NCBI RefSeq assembly: GCF_032062135.1 | Contig: NC_092860.1 | Location: 62,119,922-62,183,921 of the forward strand | Reading direction: 5' to 3' | Length of the DNA stretch: 64,000 nt | DNA from: Pyxicephalus adspersus | Lineage: Eukaryota; Chordata; Amphibia; Anura; Pyxicephalidae | Program-made: the position numbers and the translations under genes | Part shown: positions 22,037 through 33,102 of the stretch, piece by piece | Position numbering within the stretch: position 1 is the stretch's first letter | How the letters are laid out: the number at the start of each line of letters is the position of its first letter | The notes under the pieces: generated by a model | Seen by the model: the letters and a program-made list of their open reading frames with translations, nothing else | Database searches by the model: none | What the model was told of the DNA's origin: nothing

Positions 22037-22615
22037 TCAAAGAAGGAGGCAGTTATAACTTGTGGGTGACAGGGTTAATTTAGGAAAGCCAAGGAAAAGG
22101 ACCATTAAGCCGAGGAGGAAGCTTAGGAGAAGGCATCTGCAAGCAAATTTACATGGTGGAGAGCCATACCTTATCACCAGGAAAAAAACGGGTGCAGGGG
22201 TTCTTTTCTTGTCAGCCCATCTTTTATAGTGAACTAAAGAAATTTGCGAGGTCTCTTTGGCTTTTTCCCAAACCTGCTGAATATGGTCAACGGTAGCAGT
22301 TGCAGCAGGAACATCAGACGAGATGTGGACAGGAGAAGGAAACCTGGGGTGAAGACCAGAGAAAATAAAAAAGTAAGCTTGTCCCGTAGATTTGCTGGAG
22401 TGACAAAGATCAGACCAATTGTCTTGCTGGGAATTGATGTACAAACGAAGGTGTTGTTTCAGTAACTGATTAATTCTCTCAGTTAGCCAATTGGACTGAG
22501 GATGATAAGCTGAAGAGAAGTCCATTTTGATTTCCAAAAGGCAACATAACCAGATATTCATAATGGCCATCCTGGGTATTGAAAGCAATCTTCACTTAAC
22601 TTTGCAGATACAAAT
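22037..22615 (-). pseudogene. Ty3/gypsy integrase, C-terminal part
   Basis: The 183-codon minus-strand frame contains MDFSSAYHPQSNWLTERINQ, the end of the integrase catalytic core including the Glu of D,D35E. It continues with QDNWSDL and HPRFPSPV blocks, then VDHIQQVWEKAKETSQISLV and a chromodomain-side tail. The upstream core (both Asp residues) is missing: integrase abuts RT sequence directly, so about one RNase H plus half an integrase is deleted. Confidence 0.8.
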
Positions 22616-22949
22616 TAGTGTGTAGGCACCCCATTAATCTAGTTTGGTGAAGACTGATGCTCCTTGAAGTCCATCCAAAAACTCAGAGATCAGAGGCAAA
22701 GGATATTTGTTTTTGGCGGTAAGTTTGTTTAGACCTCTGTAATCAAAGCAGGAATGCAGAGAATCATCTTTTTTCTGCACAAAGAAGAACCCAGCCCCAC
22801 TGGAGAAGAGGATTTACGTCCACAAATTACCAGTGTTGTTTTGGTAACCCAGGGACTGGGTATGTGGCTGAGGTGAAAATTTGGGGTTTGGGGAGATATT
22901 CCTGAAAGCATGTAGTACTCTACGAGAGAATGTCTCCAGTGCTCAATTT
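22616..22949 (-). pseudogene. Ty3/gypsy reverse transcriptase, N-terminal fragment
   Basis: Minus strand around 22815-22620 shows [20 protein letters not shown] followed by [18 protein letters not shown] and GASVFTKLD, the RT block with the first catalytic Asp. A stop follows immediately. The YxDD block is absent. The region ends upstream where the foldback repeat is inserted. Confidence 0.8.
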
Positions 22950-23076
22950 TAAGGCCTTGATTTTTTAATGCTCTCCAAGACTGTAGAGAATATACTTTCA
23001 TCTGTGAATCTGGGTGATCCAGCAAACCTGGAATGGATCTGGTCCAGAATTGAAAATATTTGCTAACAAATAGCTA
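22950..23076. repeat. Foldback repeat, copy 4, left part
   Basis: ccttgattttttaatgctct and gtgatccagcaaacctggaa identify the left arm. It is split by the MITE at 23077-23763; the right part resumes at 23766-23868. It lies inside the gypsy pol region. Confidence 0.8.
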
Positions 23077-23763
23077 CCGTATTTTTCGGACTATAAGACG
23101 CACTTTTTCTTCCCCAAAACTGGGGGGGAAAAGTGGGTGCGTCTTATACACCGAATACATGTTAAATTTAATTAAAAAAAATCATACTCACCCGATACCG
23201 ATACCCGATACTGGATCAGCCTGCTTACGGGATCGCGAGGGCACGGGTGCCAGCTTCTCCTGGCTCTCCTCCCGGCTGCAGCGCGTGTCTCCTCCTCCTC
23301 CTCTGAGCGAGGAGAAGCCGGCACACGTGCCCTTGCGATCCGGTAAGCAGGCTGGTTCAGCCTGCTTATGGGATCGCTGGGGTATGCGTGTCGGCTTCTC
23401 CTCCTCAGAGGAGGAGGAGACACGCGCTGCAGCCAGGAGGGGAGCGAGGAGAAGAAGAAGCCCACAGCATCGCGGGATCGCGGTATCGGGTGAGTATGAT
23501 TTTTTGGCACAGGGTGATCAGAAGGGGATACATTGTGTCAATGTATCCCCTTCTAATCACTCTGTGTCAATGTATCCCCTTCTGATCACTCTGTGTCAGA
23601 GTGATTAGAAGGGGATACATTGACACAGAGTGATTAGAAGGCGATACATTGACACAGAGTGATTTTTTAGTATTTTGTTCAGAATCTTTTTTTTCTAGGT
23701 TTTTCTCCTTTAAAATTGGGTGCGTCTTATAGGCCGGAGCGTCTTATAGTCCGAAAAATACGG
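23077..23763. mobile_element. Palindrome-built TA-flanked MITE, 687 bp
   Basis: Ends ccgtatttttcggactataa and, inverted, ttatagtccgaaaaatacgg, flanked by TA on both sides (23075-23076 and 23764-23765). Subterminal arms atcatactcacccgatac (about 23181-23198) and gtatcgggtgagtatgat (about 23483-23500) are also inverted copies. The GC-rich interior (23210-23480) is itself an imperfect inverted repeat. At 23513-23668 a 29-bp unit (gtgtcaatgtatccccttct and its complement) occurs about five times in alternating orientation. Apparent plus and minus frames here are artefacts of the palindrome. Same terminal family as 30720-30896. Confidence 0.85.
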
Positions 23764-23765
23764 TA

Positions 23766-23868
23766 ATGACTTTTAGGAATTCATTCCAGGTTTTCTGTAT
23801 CACCCAGCTTAACTGATAAAAGTGTATTCTCTCCAGCCTTGGAAAACTTTAATAAATCAGCGCCTATG
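23766..23868. repeat. Foldback repeat, copy 4, right part
   Basis: atgacttttaggaattcatt, gtgtattctctccagccttg and taataaatcagcgcc complete the foldback interrupted by the MITE. Confidence 0.8.
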
Positions 23869-24230
23869 AAAGGGCATGTTTACCTAGCCAGGGCAACCCA
23901 AGTAAAAATTGGATGAATTACCTTGGAAATAGCCTGGAAATAAATAGTCTTAGTGTGTAAGGCCTGAGTGTCATAGTGAGTGGAACGGTGGCATGTTGGA
24001 TACAGTCGGGCAGGACTGTCCCATTTACCACAGAGACCACCAAAGGTTTAGCTAGGGGCACCACTATGGATAATATACTCAGCACCAGTTGTTGATAAAG
24101 TTCTTGATTGATAAAGTCTATAAAGGCATGGGACCAGAAATGGTGATTGTTGCGCAAGATCTGTACAAGAAAACGTATCCTAGAAGGTGGAGTGGAAATA
24201 GGTTTGCCTAATGAGTCCTCTCCCAATTTC
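23869..24230 (-). pseudogene. Ty3/gypsy protease-region remnant
   Basis: Minus-strand frame 24226-23918 begins GEDSLGKPISTPPSRIRFLV and continues to FIDFINQELYQQL. In gypsy proteases the D-S/T-G active-site triad sits in this position; here FID is followed directly by FINQEL, so the Ser-Gly and neighbouring residues are missing. Then PLAKPLVVSVVNG. Lies downstream of gag and upstream of RT on the minus strand, as expected. Confidence 0.7.
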
Positions 24231-24564
24231 CCTAAGCACTGGCATTTACGGCCATCTGTGGGCAGTTATACTTGTAATGGCCCTCCCCAGAGTAGTTCAT
24301 GCAGGGGTTCTGATGTCTGCGGCGAGCACTTTCCTCAGGAGCAAGTTGAACATTATCCACTTGCATGGGCTCAACTGCTGGAGGAGAGAGCTTCTGGAAA
24401 GTTGGATCCAATCTGATGGGACGCCAGACTCTCTGGTTTTTTTGAGCTCGCTCCTGGAAGCGATTGTCAACCCAGACACGACACCAAGTCATCAAGTGTA
24501 GCGAGAAGATCAAGACCAGCAAGTTTATCCTTTATGTGGACTGCAAGGCCCTGCCTGAGTAAGC
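24231..24564 (-). pseudogene. Ty3/gypsy gag C-terminus with damaged zinc knuckle
   Basis: Minus-strand frame 24522-24232 shows VDNRFQERAQKNQRV, then VEPMQVDNVQLAPEE and CMNYSGEGHYKYNC. The last is a CCHC knuckle (C-x2-C-x4-H-x4-C) in which the second Cys is Tyr. Upstream text (to about 24560) still reads as gag in another frame. The gag N-terminus is missing: the LTR follows at 24565. Confidence 0.75.
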
Positions 24565-24862
24565 TGTCACAGTTCCACAGGGCAGGATGGCGGACCCTAC
24601 GAGTAACCTGCAGGCAACCTGACCCACCACCAGAGGTAGTTCTGAAGACAAGGCAGTTCAGGTGGTGTTCACATCTCCACCAGCAGTTGAAGCGTGTCTG
24701 AGGGAGACTCTAGTCCTGAGGTAAGGGAGCAGTTGAGAAAGAATCACATGACATGACCAGGAAGTGAGCAGAGGATGGGATCTCTGAGCAGAGTTGGTGC
24801 AGGCAGCAGGGGAGTGCAAGGAGGGTGACACTGATCCTCTGGTCCTGCAGGGATCTGTGACA
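24565..24862 (-). mobile_element. Ty3/gypsy 5' LTR, truncated
   Basis: Starts TGTCACAGATCCCTGCAGGA at 24862 on the minus strand, pairing with the 3' LTR at 21396-21765. Shared internal text includes caggaagtgagcagaggatg and ggtggtgttcacatctccac. The LTR runs into gag without a primer-binding site or gag start, so the 5' internal end is deleted. Confidence 0.7.
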
Positions 24863-24989
24863 CTATCACACTGAGGAGAACTTATTTAAGAAGGCAAGAG
24901 AAGCTACCTCCATAGGTAGCATGGGAGCACGACTCCAATTGTTGCCAGACCTCTCCAAGCACACTCTTGAGCAGTTCTCTTCAAGGGTC

Positions 24990-25735
24990 TATAGTACCAA
25001 TTAGTGACCTGCAACAACAACTCTCTCCTTGACCCTCTTCAGTCTGGCTTTCGAGCTGCCCATTCCACTGAAACAGCCCTTACTAAAGTGGCCAATGACC
25101 TCATCAGAGCCAAGTCTCAAGGCAACTTTTTCAACATCCTTCTCCTTAATCTTTCATCCACTTTTGACACTGTTGATCACCCCCTTCTAATGGAAATCAT
25201 GCGCTCCATTGGTATCAGTGACATTGCTCTCTCTTGGTTTGCTTCCTATCTGTCTGACCGCTCCTTTCAAGTTTCTTTCAATGGTAATGCCTTCTCACCC
25301 ACTCTCCTCCCTGTTGGTGTCCCCCAAGGAACTGTCCTTGGACCGGTTGTCTTTTCTCTGTACACCTCCTCTCTCGGTAGTCTCATATCCTCCTTTGGCT
25401 TACAGTACCATGTGTAAGCTTATGACACTCAAATCTATCTGTCCACCCCTGAATTGTCTCCTTCAGTCCTGGATAAGGTCTCATGCTGCCTGTCAGCCAT
25501 ATCATCATGAATGTCTGACTGATTCCTGAAACTCAACCTGGATAAAACCGAACTCATTATCTTCCCCCCTTCAAATTCCAAATCTCCCCCTGACATATTT
25601 CTAACTGTTAAGCTCTTAGGGGCAGGGTCCTCTCCTCCTGTGTCACTGTCTGTATTCGACTGTCATTTGCAACCGTTATTACAGCGCTGCGTAATATGTT
25701 GGTGCTTCGAATACCACAAAATAGACCAAGAACAT
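24990..25735 (+). pseudogene. LINE reverse transcriptase fragment (L2/CR1-like) with 3' tail
   Basis: Frame 25004-25417 contains [55 protein letters not shown] and [16 protein letters not shown]. These are RT blocks of the L2/CR1 group. The following YADD catalytic block is lost: the frame ends at TAA 25415-25417 and the next codons read AYD instead of ADD. After 25590 comes a tail (gttaagctcttaggggcagg, acagcgctgcgtaatatgtt) that is a common 3' end shared by frog LINE and SINE copies. Confidence 0.75.
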
Positions 25736-25744
25736 AGACATAGA

Positions 25745-26190
25745 AATGTAACAATTCCCTTTTTAAAGATTTAGTATGCGCTAAGGTGGTTATCGAAACT
25801 ATCCCTAAATTTTTCCACCATCATGCTTCTGACCAAACTTCTCTACCCATTCAATGAGAAGCTTTAAAGCCAGTCATCAGGGGAGTTCTCATACAACAGG
25901 GAGCCTGCCTAAAAAATGTAGAACGCAAGACATATTAGACACCTCAGAAAAAGTCTTAACCCTGGAATGCCTACACAAACAAAACATGTCCTCAGACATA
26001 TTCCTAGAATTGACAACTGCGAGCAGAAATCTCCTTAGTCTTTATGATCTAGCAGACCAAAAATTCTGGGAGTGCTCCAAGAAAACTATATATCAATTCA
26101 GTGACAAATGTGGCAGGTTACTCGCAAGAGGGCATCATGCATGGGCAGCTACCACCTTACAGTCCAGGACAGCTGAGAGTGTATAAATTA
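25745..26190 (+). pseudogene. L1-type LINE ORF2 fragment, endonuclease-to-RT linker
   Basis: Plus-strand pieces include WEALKPVIRG-like text just before 25870, VLTLECLHKQNMSSD (about 25950-25995) and YQFSDKCGRLLARGHHAW (about 26090-26143). These correspond to the linker also seen on the minus strand at 15530-15640 (YYEYSNKCGKALAQAL). Multiple frameshifts. May belong to the same insertion as 20620-21395. Confidence 0.6.
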
Positions 26191-26899
26191 ACATGGGCTG
26201 CCTGGAACTGGTTAAAGGAATCTCCTCAGTTCCCAACCTTGGTTCCCTAGATGATTATGTGGAGACCTTGGCATTGAGTGTGTGTTATTGCATTACTTCT
26301 TCTTTTTTCACTTAGGCCATTCCCCAGGCCCTTTTGCCATTTTCCCCTTTTACAGCTAATATGTTGTGTTCCCTGCCCCCTGGTGTTTGGGCAACACAGG
26401 TTCTCCTTCTTTTCTTTCTTTCTTTTTTATTCTCCTTAGGTTGGTACCCTTCCTCCCTCAGGTTTTAGGTTCTAACACACAGCATATTGTCTTTGGTGGT
26501 GCTCCTGAATTGCACACTGATGTGTTGATCTTGGTTTATTAAACCATTGCTGTTATTATTTACTGTATGTGTATTAGGATCAGTAAACATTCAGATAGTG
26601 TGATACTGAGTTTTTCCCAGATAACTATATTGCATTAGGTTTGTTATACCCTGGTCAGTCCAATTTATTTGGTATATTCTTTAGAATTTTCTATTTTTTT
26701 TTTTACACAAATAAGTGCTCCTATTAATTCGGAACTAATGGTACTATGGCACAACTTCCCCAACTACTTGTCTACTCTACCTTTGACCTCAAAACTTTCA
26801 GTACACAATAGTTGTATGATATAATATACTTTATAGGTCATTTCTAACTAATATATAGCTATTGCTTAGGACAATATATATATATGGCTTTAATACTTA
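26191..26899 (+). other. Probable L1 downstream sequence, not resolved
   Basis: The first 100 bases continue without a frame. The remainder has T-rich and C-rich stretches (ttttctttctttctttttta near 26410). No RT domain is present. Could be 3' UTR from a deleted L1. Confidence 0.3.
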
Positions 26900-27290
26900 C
26901 ACTTTACCCACCCCAGTTCAGGTAGTCTCTGCCTTTTTACGTTTTGAGTTTTAAAGAACCCTTACGATCACCAGAACATGTGAGTAAATACCCACCCTTT
27001 ATCTATTATACTTCTATTAGATCTCCCCATTATTCTATTGACTATATTAATTATTGATAATTTGTCTATTCTATGTCTGTTTTCTTTTCTAACGGATATA
27101 TACACTGTACCAGTAACTTCTTGACTATATGGTTATTGTTTATTATGGCATTACATTAGTACTAAGAAATTTTTTACCGCTATTTAACCATGCTTCTCAA
27201 GCCTTAAAGCCTCGAAAGCCTCGAGGATGACAAGCTCTCTGGTGAAACGAGTCGGGTTAATAAAGACAGCTGTGATCATTAAATCTAATA
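26900..27290 (+). repeat. Dispersed repeat, second copy of the GTGAAA-CGAGTCGGG family
   Basis: Aligns with 38030-38380 and 14060-14490: agaacatgtgagtaaataccc (26975-26995) and ctctggtgaaacgagtcggg (27238-27257). A mirror-image version of the terminal motif (ggcgcgtttcgccctagctg, 27517-27536) follows 260 bases on in the opposite orientation, as if two ends face each other. Confidence 0.45.
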
Positions 27291-29887
27291 TGGCGAAAGA
27301 GAAGAGAGAAAAAACAGGCTTGCACAGATGCAGATGCACATAGATATATAGTGTGAGTTATTTATTATATAAAAGTCTTTATCGTCTCATTTATACACAG
27401 ATCCCCTGTGCTGGAACCTATTTCTAACACAGTCCTACTACTCTGTTTTAGGTGGTTAAGTGAACAAAGTATGCAGAGTCTGCAGAGACAATCATATATT
27501 AATTCTCCGAACCCCGGCGCGTTTCGCCCTAGCTGGGCTACTACAGGGGATCGTTTTTGAGAATTCACAATTGTGTCTGTTGATAATGTCTCTCTAAAAA
27601 CACCACGTAATACTGTGATTTGGTGGGTCGATTATTATAGTGCATTAATGGTGGATTTGCGATTAAGTTGTGATCCTCATGCAACTACAGTTGGATGTAC
27701 ATCCACAGAGATTTTTTCAAAATTTTGTTTTACCAACCAAGGGATTTGCCCTGGGTTGAAAAATGGATACATTCATTTAACCTGTGCTGGTAGATAGCAC
27801 TTAACTGGTACTGATTGTCCTCCATGGGATAACCATATCGCACATCTAGAGTTGTATGAATATAAGATGAGATCTTTCAAACGCTTGTGTGTCCTTGATC
27901 CGAAAGGATCTTTGATTCCTCTACAAAGAATGGATAACAACTTATTTATTAGCTGATGGAAGACATCATGGGGTGGTGTTTGATCAGAAGGAAAAGGAGG
28001 GTTTTTATTAATGGTAACCCAATGGTTTCTTGTGTACTTCACTCCAGATTTGCCATCTGCGGGAGGCCGCAAGGGGTCACAGGCTAAGCACAAAACAATT
28101 TATAATTGATATCTATCCTGTTCCTCTTGGGTAGAACACATATATCTGTGTTCAAACAATAAATCTAATAGATAGTAAATGTTGTGTATAAAACCCTTTT
28201 CTTTTTATGAATTTTTGTTTGTTATCTATACTCAGGGTTTGCATGATTTATACCATTGCATACAACATTGGTAAAGGACTCCTTCAACTTTCATTTTCAC
28301 AGTTATTGTCCCCCTCTTTTGTTTTTACATATGTCAGTTGTACAGGCTCATTTTTATTTGTTTTATATACATATTTTCAAACTAAAAATGATTAAAACAA
28401 AAATCTCTGCAGGACTATAGAAAAAAAAAGAAATTTCATCAGCTCCTAGCTATTTTCAGTAAATAATGGTTACACTATATACACAGTATCTGGGGAAGCA
28501 TAACACAATTTTCAATTCTGTTCTATTCTGTTACACCTCTTCTAGCAAGAATGCAGGTCATAAATATAACTACAATATTTAGGACATGCACATCAAAGTT
28601 GCGCAAATGCACTGGGATATAAAGCTTGAAACATAAAATTAAAATGTATTTTTGCGAACTGCTAAACACTATTTTTTGTTTTTGCAATGTTAAAGCCCAA
28701 TTGAACTCTTAGTTTCAATTAGCCTTCCTGCAGGCCTTCCTCCCGAGGAAGGGAGTGACAGGTCATTTCGGGAATCATGCCACAATGAAACCATGTGCAA
28801 AGCTTGCACAAAGTGGTTGCCAACTGCTTCCATACCAGTTGTATAGAAGCATTTGGGCGCGCAGTTGGAGAATGCAGTACAATCCTGTGGTCTGAAACAA
28901 GTCTGAAACAGGGCTAAAACTTCACATACAGGCAACAAGTACAGAGGTCTATCACTGTGAATTAGTATTGACATTTTTCAGGTAGTTTACAATAAATTGA
29001 GAGTACACAGGGGAATTAGCCCTCAAAGAGTGACTAAATCTATGAAGCAACCACAGGCAATTTGACATCACAGGATTATACCTTTTTTACAGTTCTTCCT
29101 CTATTCTGTTAAAGTCATCACAGTTTTTGTTTTAACTCTAAAATATGAAGGATTAGTAAAGCATTTACTGTGCTAATATTTATTATTATATTACTAATAT
29201 ATTAATATTTTTCACTAAATCAAACATTTTAAAAAATGTTTTAAACAGGCAAATATACTTTCAGTGGTACTTTCAGTCTTTTAGCTGCCAGTTTGCATCT
29301 TTGAAATTGCAAACCTTTTTATTTCAGGTCTCAGTAGCCTAAGTTGAAATTTTACATGCAGAGCTGGATAAATCTACAGAATACAGACAGAATACAGAAT
29401 ACAGACTTATTTATGTGGCTTATTCCAACTCCATATATTTATGCATAAATTGATTATTTGAAAAACATTAATAGTTTTGTTTAAAGAAAAAGAGATAGAA
29501 ATAGAAACAAAATAGTTTGAAAAAATGATTGTCCTAAAAATAGGGGAGATGTCCTTTCTGCAATAAGCTTTCTCACCTGCCTGATATTTCTCTTTAGCTG
29601 CCAAAATAGTTGCCGGAATACCTGACGCATCAAGCTTTCCACAGGAGTTATGTCATCCCTACTAGGCCAACCAAGAACGGGAATAAGAAGGGAGATGGAG
29701 GTGAATGTGACGGAATGGGGACAGGTGAGTATGAATTGTTTTTAGTATTGAATTTAAATGGACCAGACAGAATTTCCCACTACAGACAATTAAGGAAAGT
29801 ATGAACTGATAATTGCAAAGATACTATAAAAAATCTAATTTTTTTTGTCATATGGAGCAAGCAGATATAAAATACAATCTTAAAAAC
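27291..29887. other. Intronic stretch, mostly unrecognised
   Basis: Minus-strand frames 28093-27773 and 28974-28690 are open for about 100 codons with balanced composition, but I recognise no motif in either. The segment 28690-28970 is GC-richer than its surroundings and may be a repeat. No splice-bounded exon was convincing. Confidence 0.35.
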
Positions 29888-30090
29888 TCTGGTCCTGAAT
29901 TATTAAAGCTCTCAATGGCTGGAGAGGATACACTTTCATCAGTGAAGCTGAGTGATCCAGCAAACCTGGAAATTATTTTCAAAAATTTGTTAGCAATTGT
30001 TTTCAATTCTGGACTAGATCCATTCCAGGTTGATGGATCACCCAGCTTTACTGATGAAGTTGTATCCTCTGCAGCCTCAAAATTATGCTC
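29888..30090. repeat. Foldback repeat, copy 5 (both arms)
   Basis: ctgaattattaaagctctca at the left and, on the right, gatcacccagctttactgat and tgtatcctctgcagcctcaa. The antisense frame 30123-29848 mirrors the sense frame 29813-30160 (both contain SSVKL and AGS/PA blocks) because the unit is a palindrome; neither is a gene. Confidence 0.75.
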
Positions 30091-30199
30091 TAGTTTTGCG
30101 ATGCTCCTGGCAAACAGAATCAAATTACTTTATAATATTTATAGTACTTTAGTGGTATAATATCATTACAACAGGTATTCTTTTCAGAATTCAGCTTAT

Positions 30200-30510
30200 T
30201 CTTTTCAGATGGAGTGTTAGGAGACCCTTATCTGGCTAGCAATCCTGTGCTGTGGGCCATCGCAGTATCACCCTGTATACCCAGTTTATTCTATCCAGCG
30301 ATGTCACTTGCAGCAGCTTGGAGAACAAGGAAATATTGTACCTTCTCTGCATTCCCAGCACCCACTCTGAGGCTGTGCCCTGCTATTGGCTGCTTGGACT
30401 TTATAGCATCTCTGCTCCCAGTTACCAGTGCCTGTTGTAGCATTCAGCAGGGCTGGCTTGCTGGTGTGGGATTCTGTTAGATTTACTGTGCTTTGAGTAT
30501 TATATGTCAA
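30200..30510 (+). mobile_element. LTR fragment, plus orientation
   Basis: ctattggctgcttggacttt and ccagtgcctgttgtagcatt match, in reverse complement, the segment 33500-33600 (ccagcagccaatggctgcat, ctacaacaggcactggggac). Both are parts of one LTR family in opposite orientations. Ends not defined. Confidence 0.45.
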
Positions 30511-30719
30511 ATTGCCTGTAAAGGATCATACAAGTAATGTAACATATTCTTCAAACCCTAATTTTCCAAAAACACCAATTGTAACTGAATTTAACTGCAG
30601 ATTTTTAAAATTTGCACCCTTTTTGGTTATAGTTAGTTTGCCTTGGGCTGAATTTTATTCTTTTATTGTGTATTTTCTTTATTCACAAAATTAAAAAAAT
30701 ACTATCAGTATAATAAGTA

Positions 30720-30896
30720 CCGTATTTTTCGGACCATTAGACGCTCCGGACTATAAGACGCACCAGGTTTTCTGCACGGGAAAACAAGAAAAAAAAAAAT
30801 TCATTTGATTTCCCCTGAGATCCAGCGTGCGGCACTTGTGCCCGCCCATGAACTTTAGGGGGAAAAAAAGTGCGTCTTATGGTCCGAAAAATACGG
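30720..30896. mobile_element. Short TA-flanked MITE, ccgtatttttcgg family
   Basis: Starts ccgtatttttcggaccatta and ends ggtccgaaaaatacgg, with TA on both sides (30718-30719, 30897-30898). Same ends as the 687-bp MITE at 23077-23763 but without its palindromic interior. Confidence 0.85.
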
Positions 30897-30898
30897 TA

Positions 30899-31518
30899 TA
30901 TTTTTTGGTCAGCCCTTTTGGTCAGACATCTCTATTAAGGAATGTGACTGCTGTGGGTATGCAAACTAACCTGAACCTGAACCACTTATATTTAATATTA
31001 AAGTCATACTTTACACGTAAAGGACACTTTCTGGCAGATATTCTTTACCATGTGAATGCTAACTCTACTGGATATTTGAGGTACTAAGGTTGGGTACAAA
31101 AACATACAAATTCTGAGCTTACGTAGAATAACACTGGTCTCTTTGTGCCCAGGGATGGAATGTACACATGGCAGAATATGCATATCCTTTTGACCATACT
31201 GATTGTAAAGAACTACACATAGTAGAGATTTGGCTATACTGTATTATATATTGGGAATTAAAAAATTACAGTCTACAATAATATGTTTGAACAAGAATAT
31301 AAACAACATCAACAATTTTGATGGTACATCCCTTCAAGAGGTTTTGAACTGTTACTGTAAAAAAATGTTCCCTTTTATAATTGTGTGATGTAATTGTTAC
31401 ATAACATTTTAAATTTGTTTTTTTTTGTTTTTTACCTCTATTTTTTGTTTTTTACCTCTTTGTTTATAAAGTCACTTACTTATTACCTTACACAAATATT
31501 GGAAAATATGGCTACATT
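30899..31518. other. AT-rich intronic sequence
   Basis: Contains a small tandem duplication (tgttttttacctcta / ttttgttttttacctc, 31424-31460). No coding motif. Confidence 0.4.
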
Positions 31519-31593
31519 GGCCCTGATTTATTAAAGCTCTCAAAGGCTGGAGAAAATACACTTTCATCAGTGAAGCTAGGTGATCCAGCAAAC
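31519..31593. repeat. Foldback repeat, copy 6 (left arm only)
   Basis: ggccctgatttattaaagct then ctttcatcagtgaagctagg and gatccagcaaac, where it stops. Confidence 0.75.
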
Positions 31594-32489
31594 TATAATT
31601 ATAAAACAAATTTATATAGTTGATATCTGTATAGTCTATGCTGTATGTTAAATCCCACTTACGTATCCACTTTAATTCCTGACCATTTGTAATGTGAACA
31701 AGAGGTGTTTCATATGGATATTGTATCACTGTTTAAGAACTAAAATTGCATAGTCCCTTCACTTGCTTTGAGTTATTTGTTTTTAAGGCGATACTGAATG
31801 TTATTGTCAAGTAAATTACTTAATTTATTATTGATGAATTTTTATGTCAAAATCAGTATATTTGATAAAATGTTAAAAAAAGGTTTATATCTTATAAACT
31901 GTATTTCTAAAGCACCAACATATTATGTAAAGCTATACATAAAATGGAGAAATATGGGTTTTCAAAATTGTATACTTGCCTACTGATATTTTCCTTTTCT
32001 GACAAACTCCATGACAGCATACGAATGGGGTTGATCCCCCTCAATTAGGAGCAGTTCACAGGCACAGAGATCCGTAACTAGCCTTTCTCAAGAAACATAC
32101 ACCTGTCTAAAAGGTCACAAAAGAACACAGTAACAGACTAGCAGTATGGTGACTGTCTCATATGGGCCGCATCAACCACTGGAGCATTGTCCAGGCCTTT
32201 CGCTGTGTCCTTTCTGAAGCAGCAGGGCTTTCTGAAGCTGTTAAGTTTTATGTATATTTTTCACACTTAACGAATGACTGTATGTTTTGAGGACATGATG
32301 TTTTCATAAAATTGATGCAGAAAGAACCATATGGTATCTTATGACCTAGCACTTATGGTACAACCCACCCCCCTTTCAATTAATGTTTTGCTTACTGATC
32401 CTGATATGATTCCCTGTTACCACTGAATGATAATATAATATACTTTGTATTCTGTTGACAAGACATTTATATATGTGTTTCTTAGGAAA
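31594..32489. other. Intronic sequence, nothing recognised
   Basis: AT-rich to 31985, then more balanced sequence (ccgcatcaaccactggagca near 32167) without a recognisable motif. Confidence 0.35.
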
Positions 32490-33016
32490 TGGTGGACTTT
32501 AGGAGGTGGAGCCCAGATTGCAGCCCCTGTACATGTAGGGGCTGGTAACTGCTGACTGGGTAGGACCAAAGCGCAATTCAAAGGTGAAAGGCAGACCAGC
32601 CAAGGTCAAGGCAGGCAGCAATCAAGAGTAGTCAGGTCAGAGCTGGGGTCCATGTACCAAAGTATCAAAATCAGGAGAAGCAAGCTGGAACCTGGACATA
32701 GAGCCTGAAAAAACTCCTTGTTCAGGCAACATCCTGCCAGTCACTTCCTTACACAAGCACCCACCACCAGAGGGAGTGGTAGAGCAGAGACAGCTCAGGT
32801 GGCGTTCACACTTCTGCCACCAGATGGAGTGCATATGGGGAATTTTCTAGTCCTCTGGGGTAAGGGGCAGCTCTCAGAGACTCACATTATTCAAACCAAG
32901 AATTAACCAGAAGATATGATTTCTGGACAGAGCTGCTGCAGTTGGCTGCAGAGGAGTGCAAGGTGGGTGACACAGAAGAGGGCATAGATCCCCTGGACCT
33001 GTGGGGATCTGTGACA
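32490..33016 (-). mobile_element. Solo Ty3/gypsy-type LTR
   Basis: Minus strand starts TGTCACAGATCCCCACAGGT at 33016. Shares ccaccaccagagggag, actccttgttcaggcaa and ggcaggcagcaatcaagag with the other LTRs of this family. No internal gypsy sequence adjoins either side, so it is read as a solo LTR left by recombination. The left boundary is approximate. Confidence 0.65.
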
Positions 33017-33102
33017 AGTACACAACATGAGGGGGATATAAAATAGTGGATTATTAGTAATGGATAAAGAGACAAAGAAGGATGGATAAGCAAGTTTTTT
33101 AA

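Noticed and set aside
23060..23608. 182-codon plus frame and 112-codon minus frame in GC-rich sequence
   Set aside because: Both lie in the palindromic MITE at 23077-23763 and mirror each other; neither has a domain.
28690..28974. 94-codon minus frame with several Cys and His
   Set aside because: Composition is gene-like, but no splice signals of quality or known motif; possibly a repeat. Not called an exon.
29813..30160. Sense and antisense frames with similar residues (SSVKL, AG/PA blocks)
   Set aside because: Caused by the foldback repeat reading similarly on both strands.
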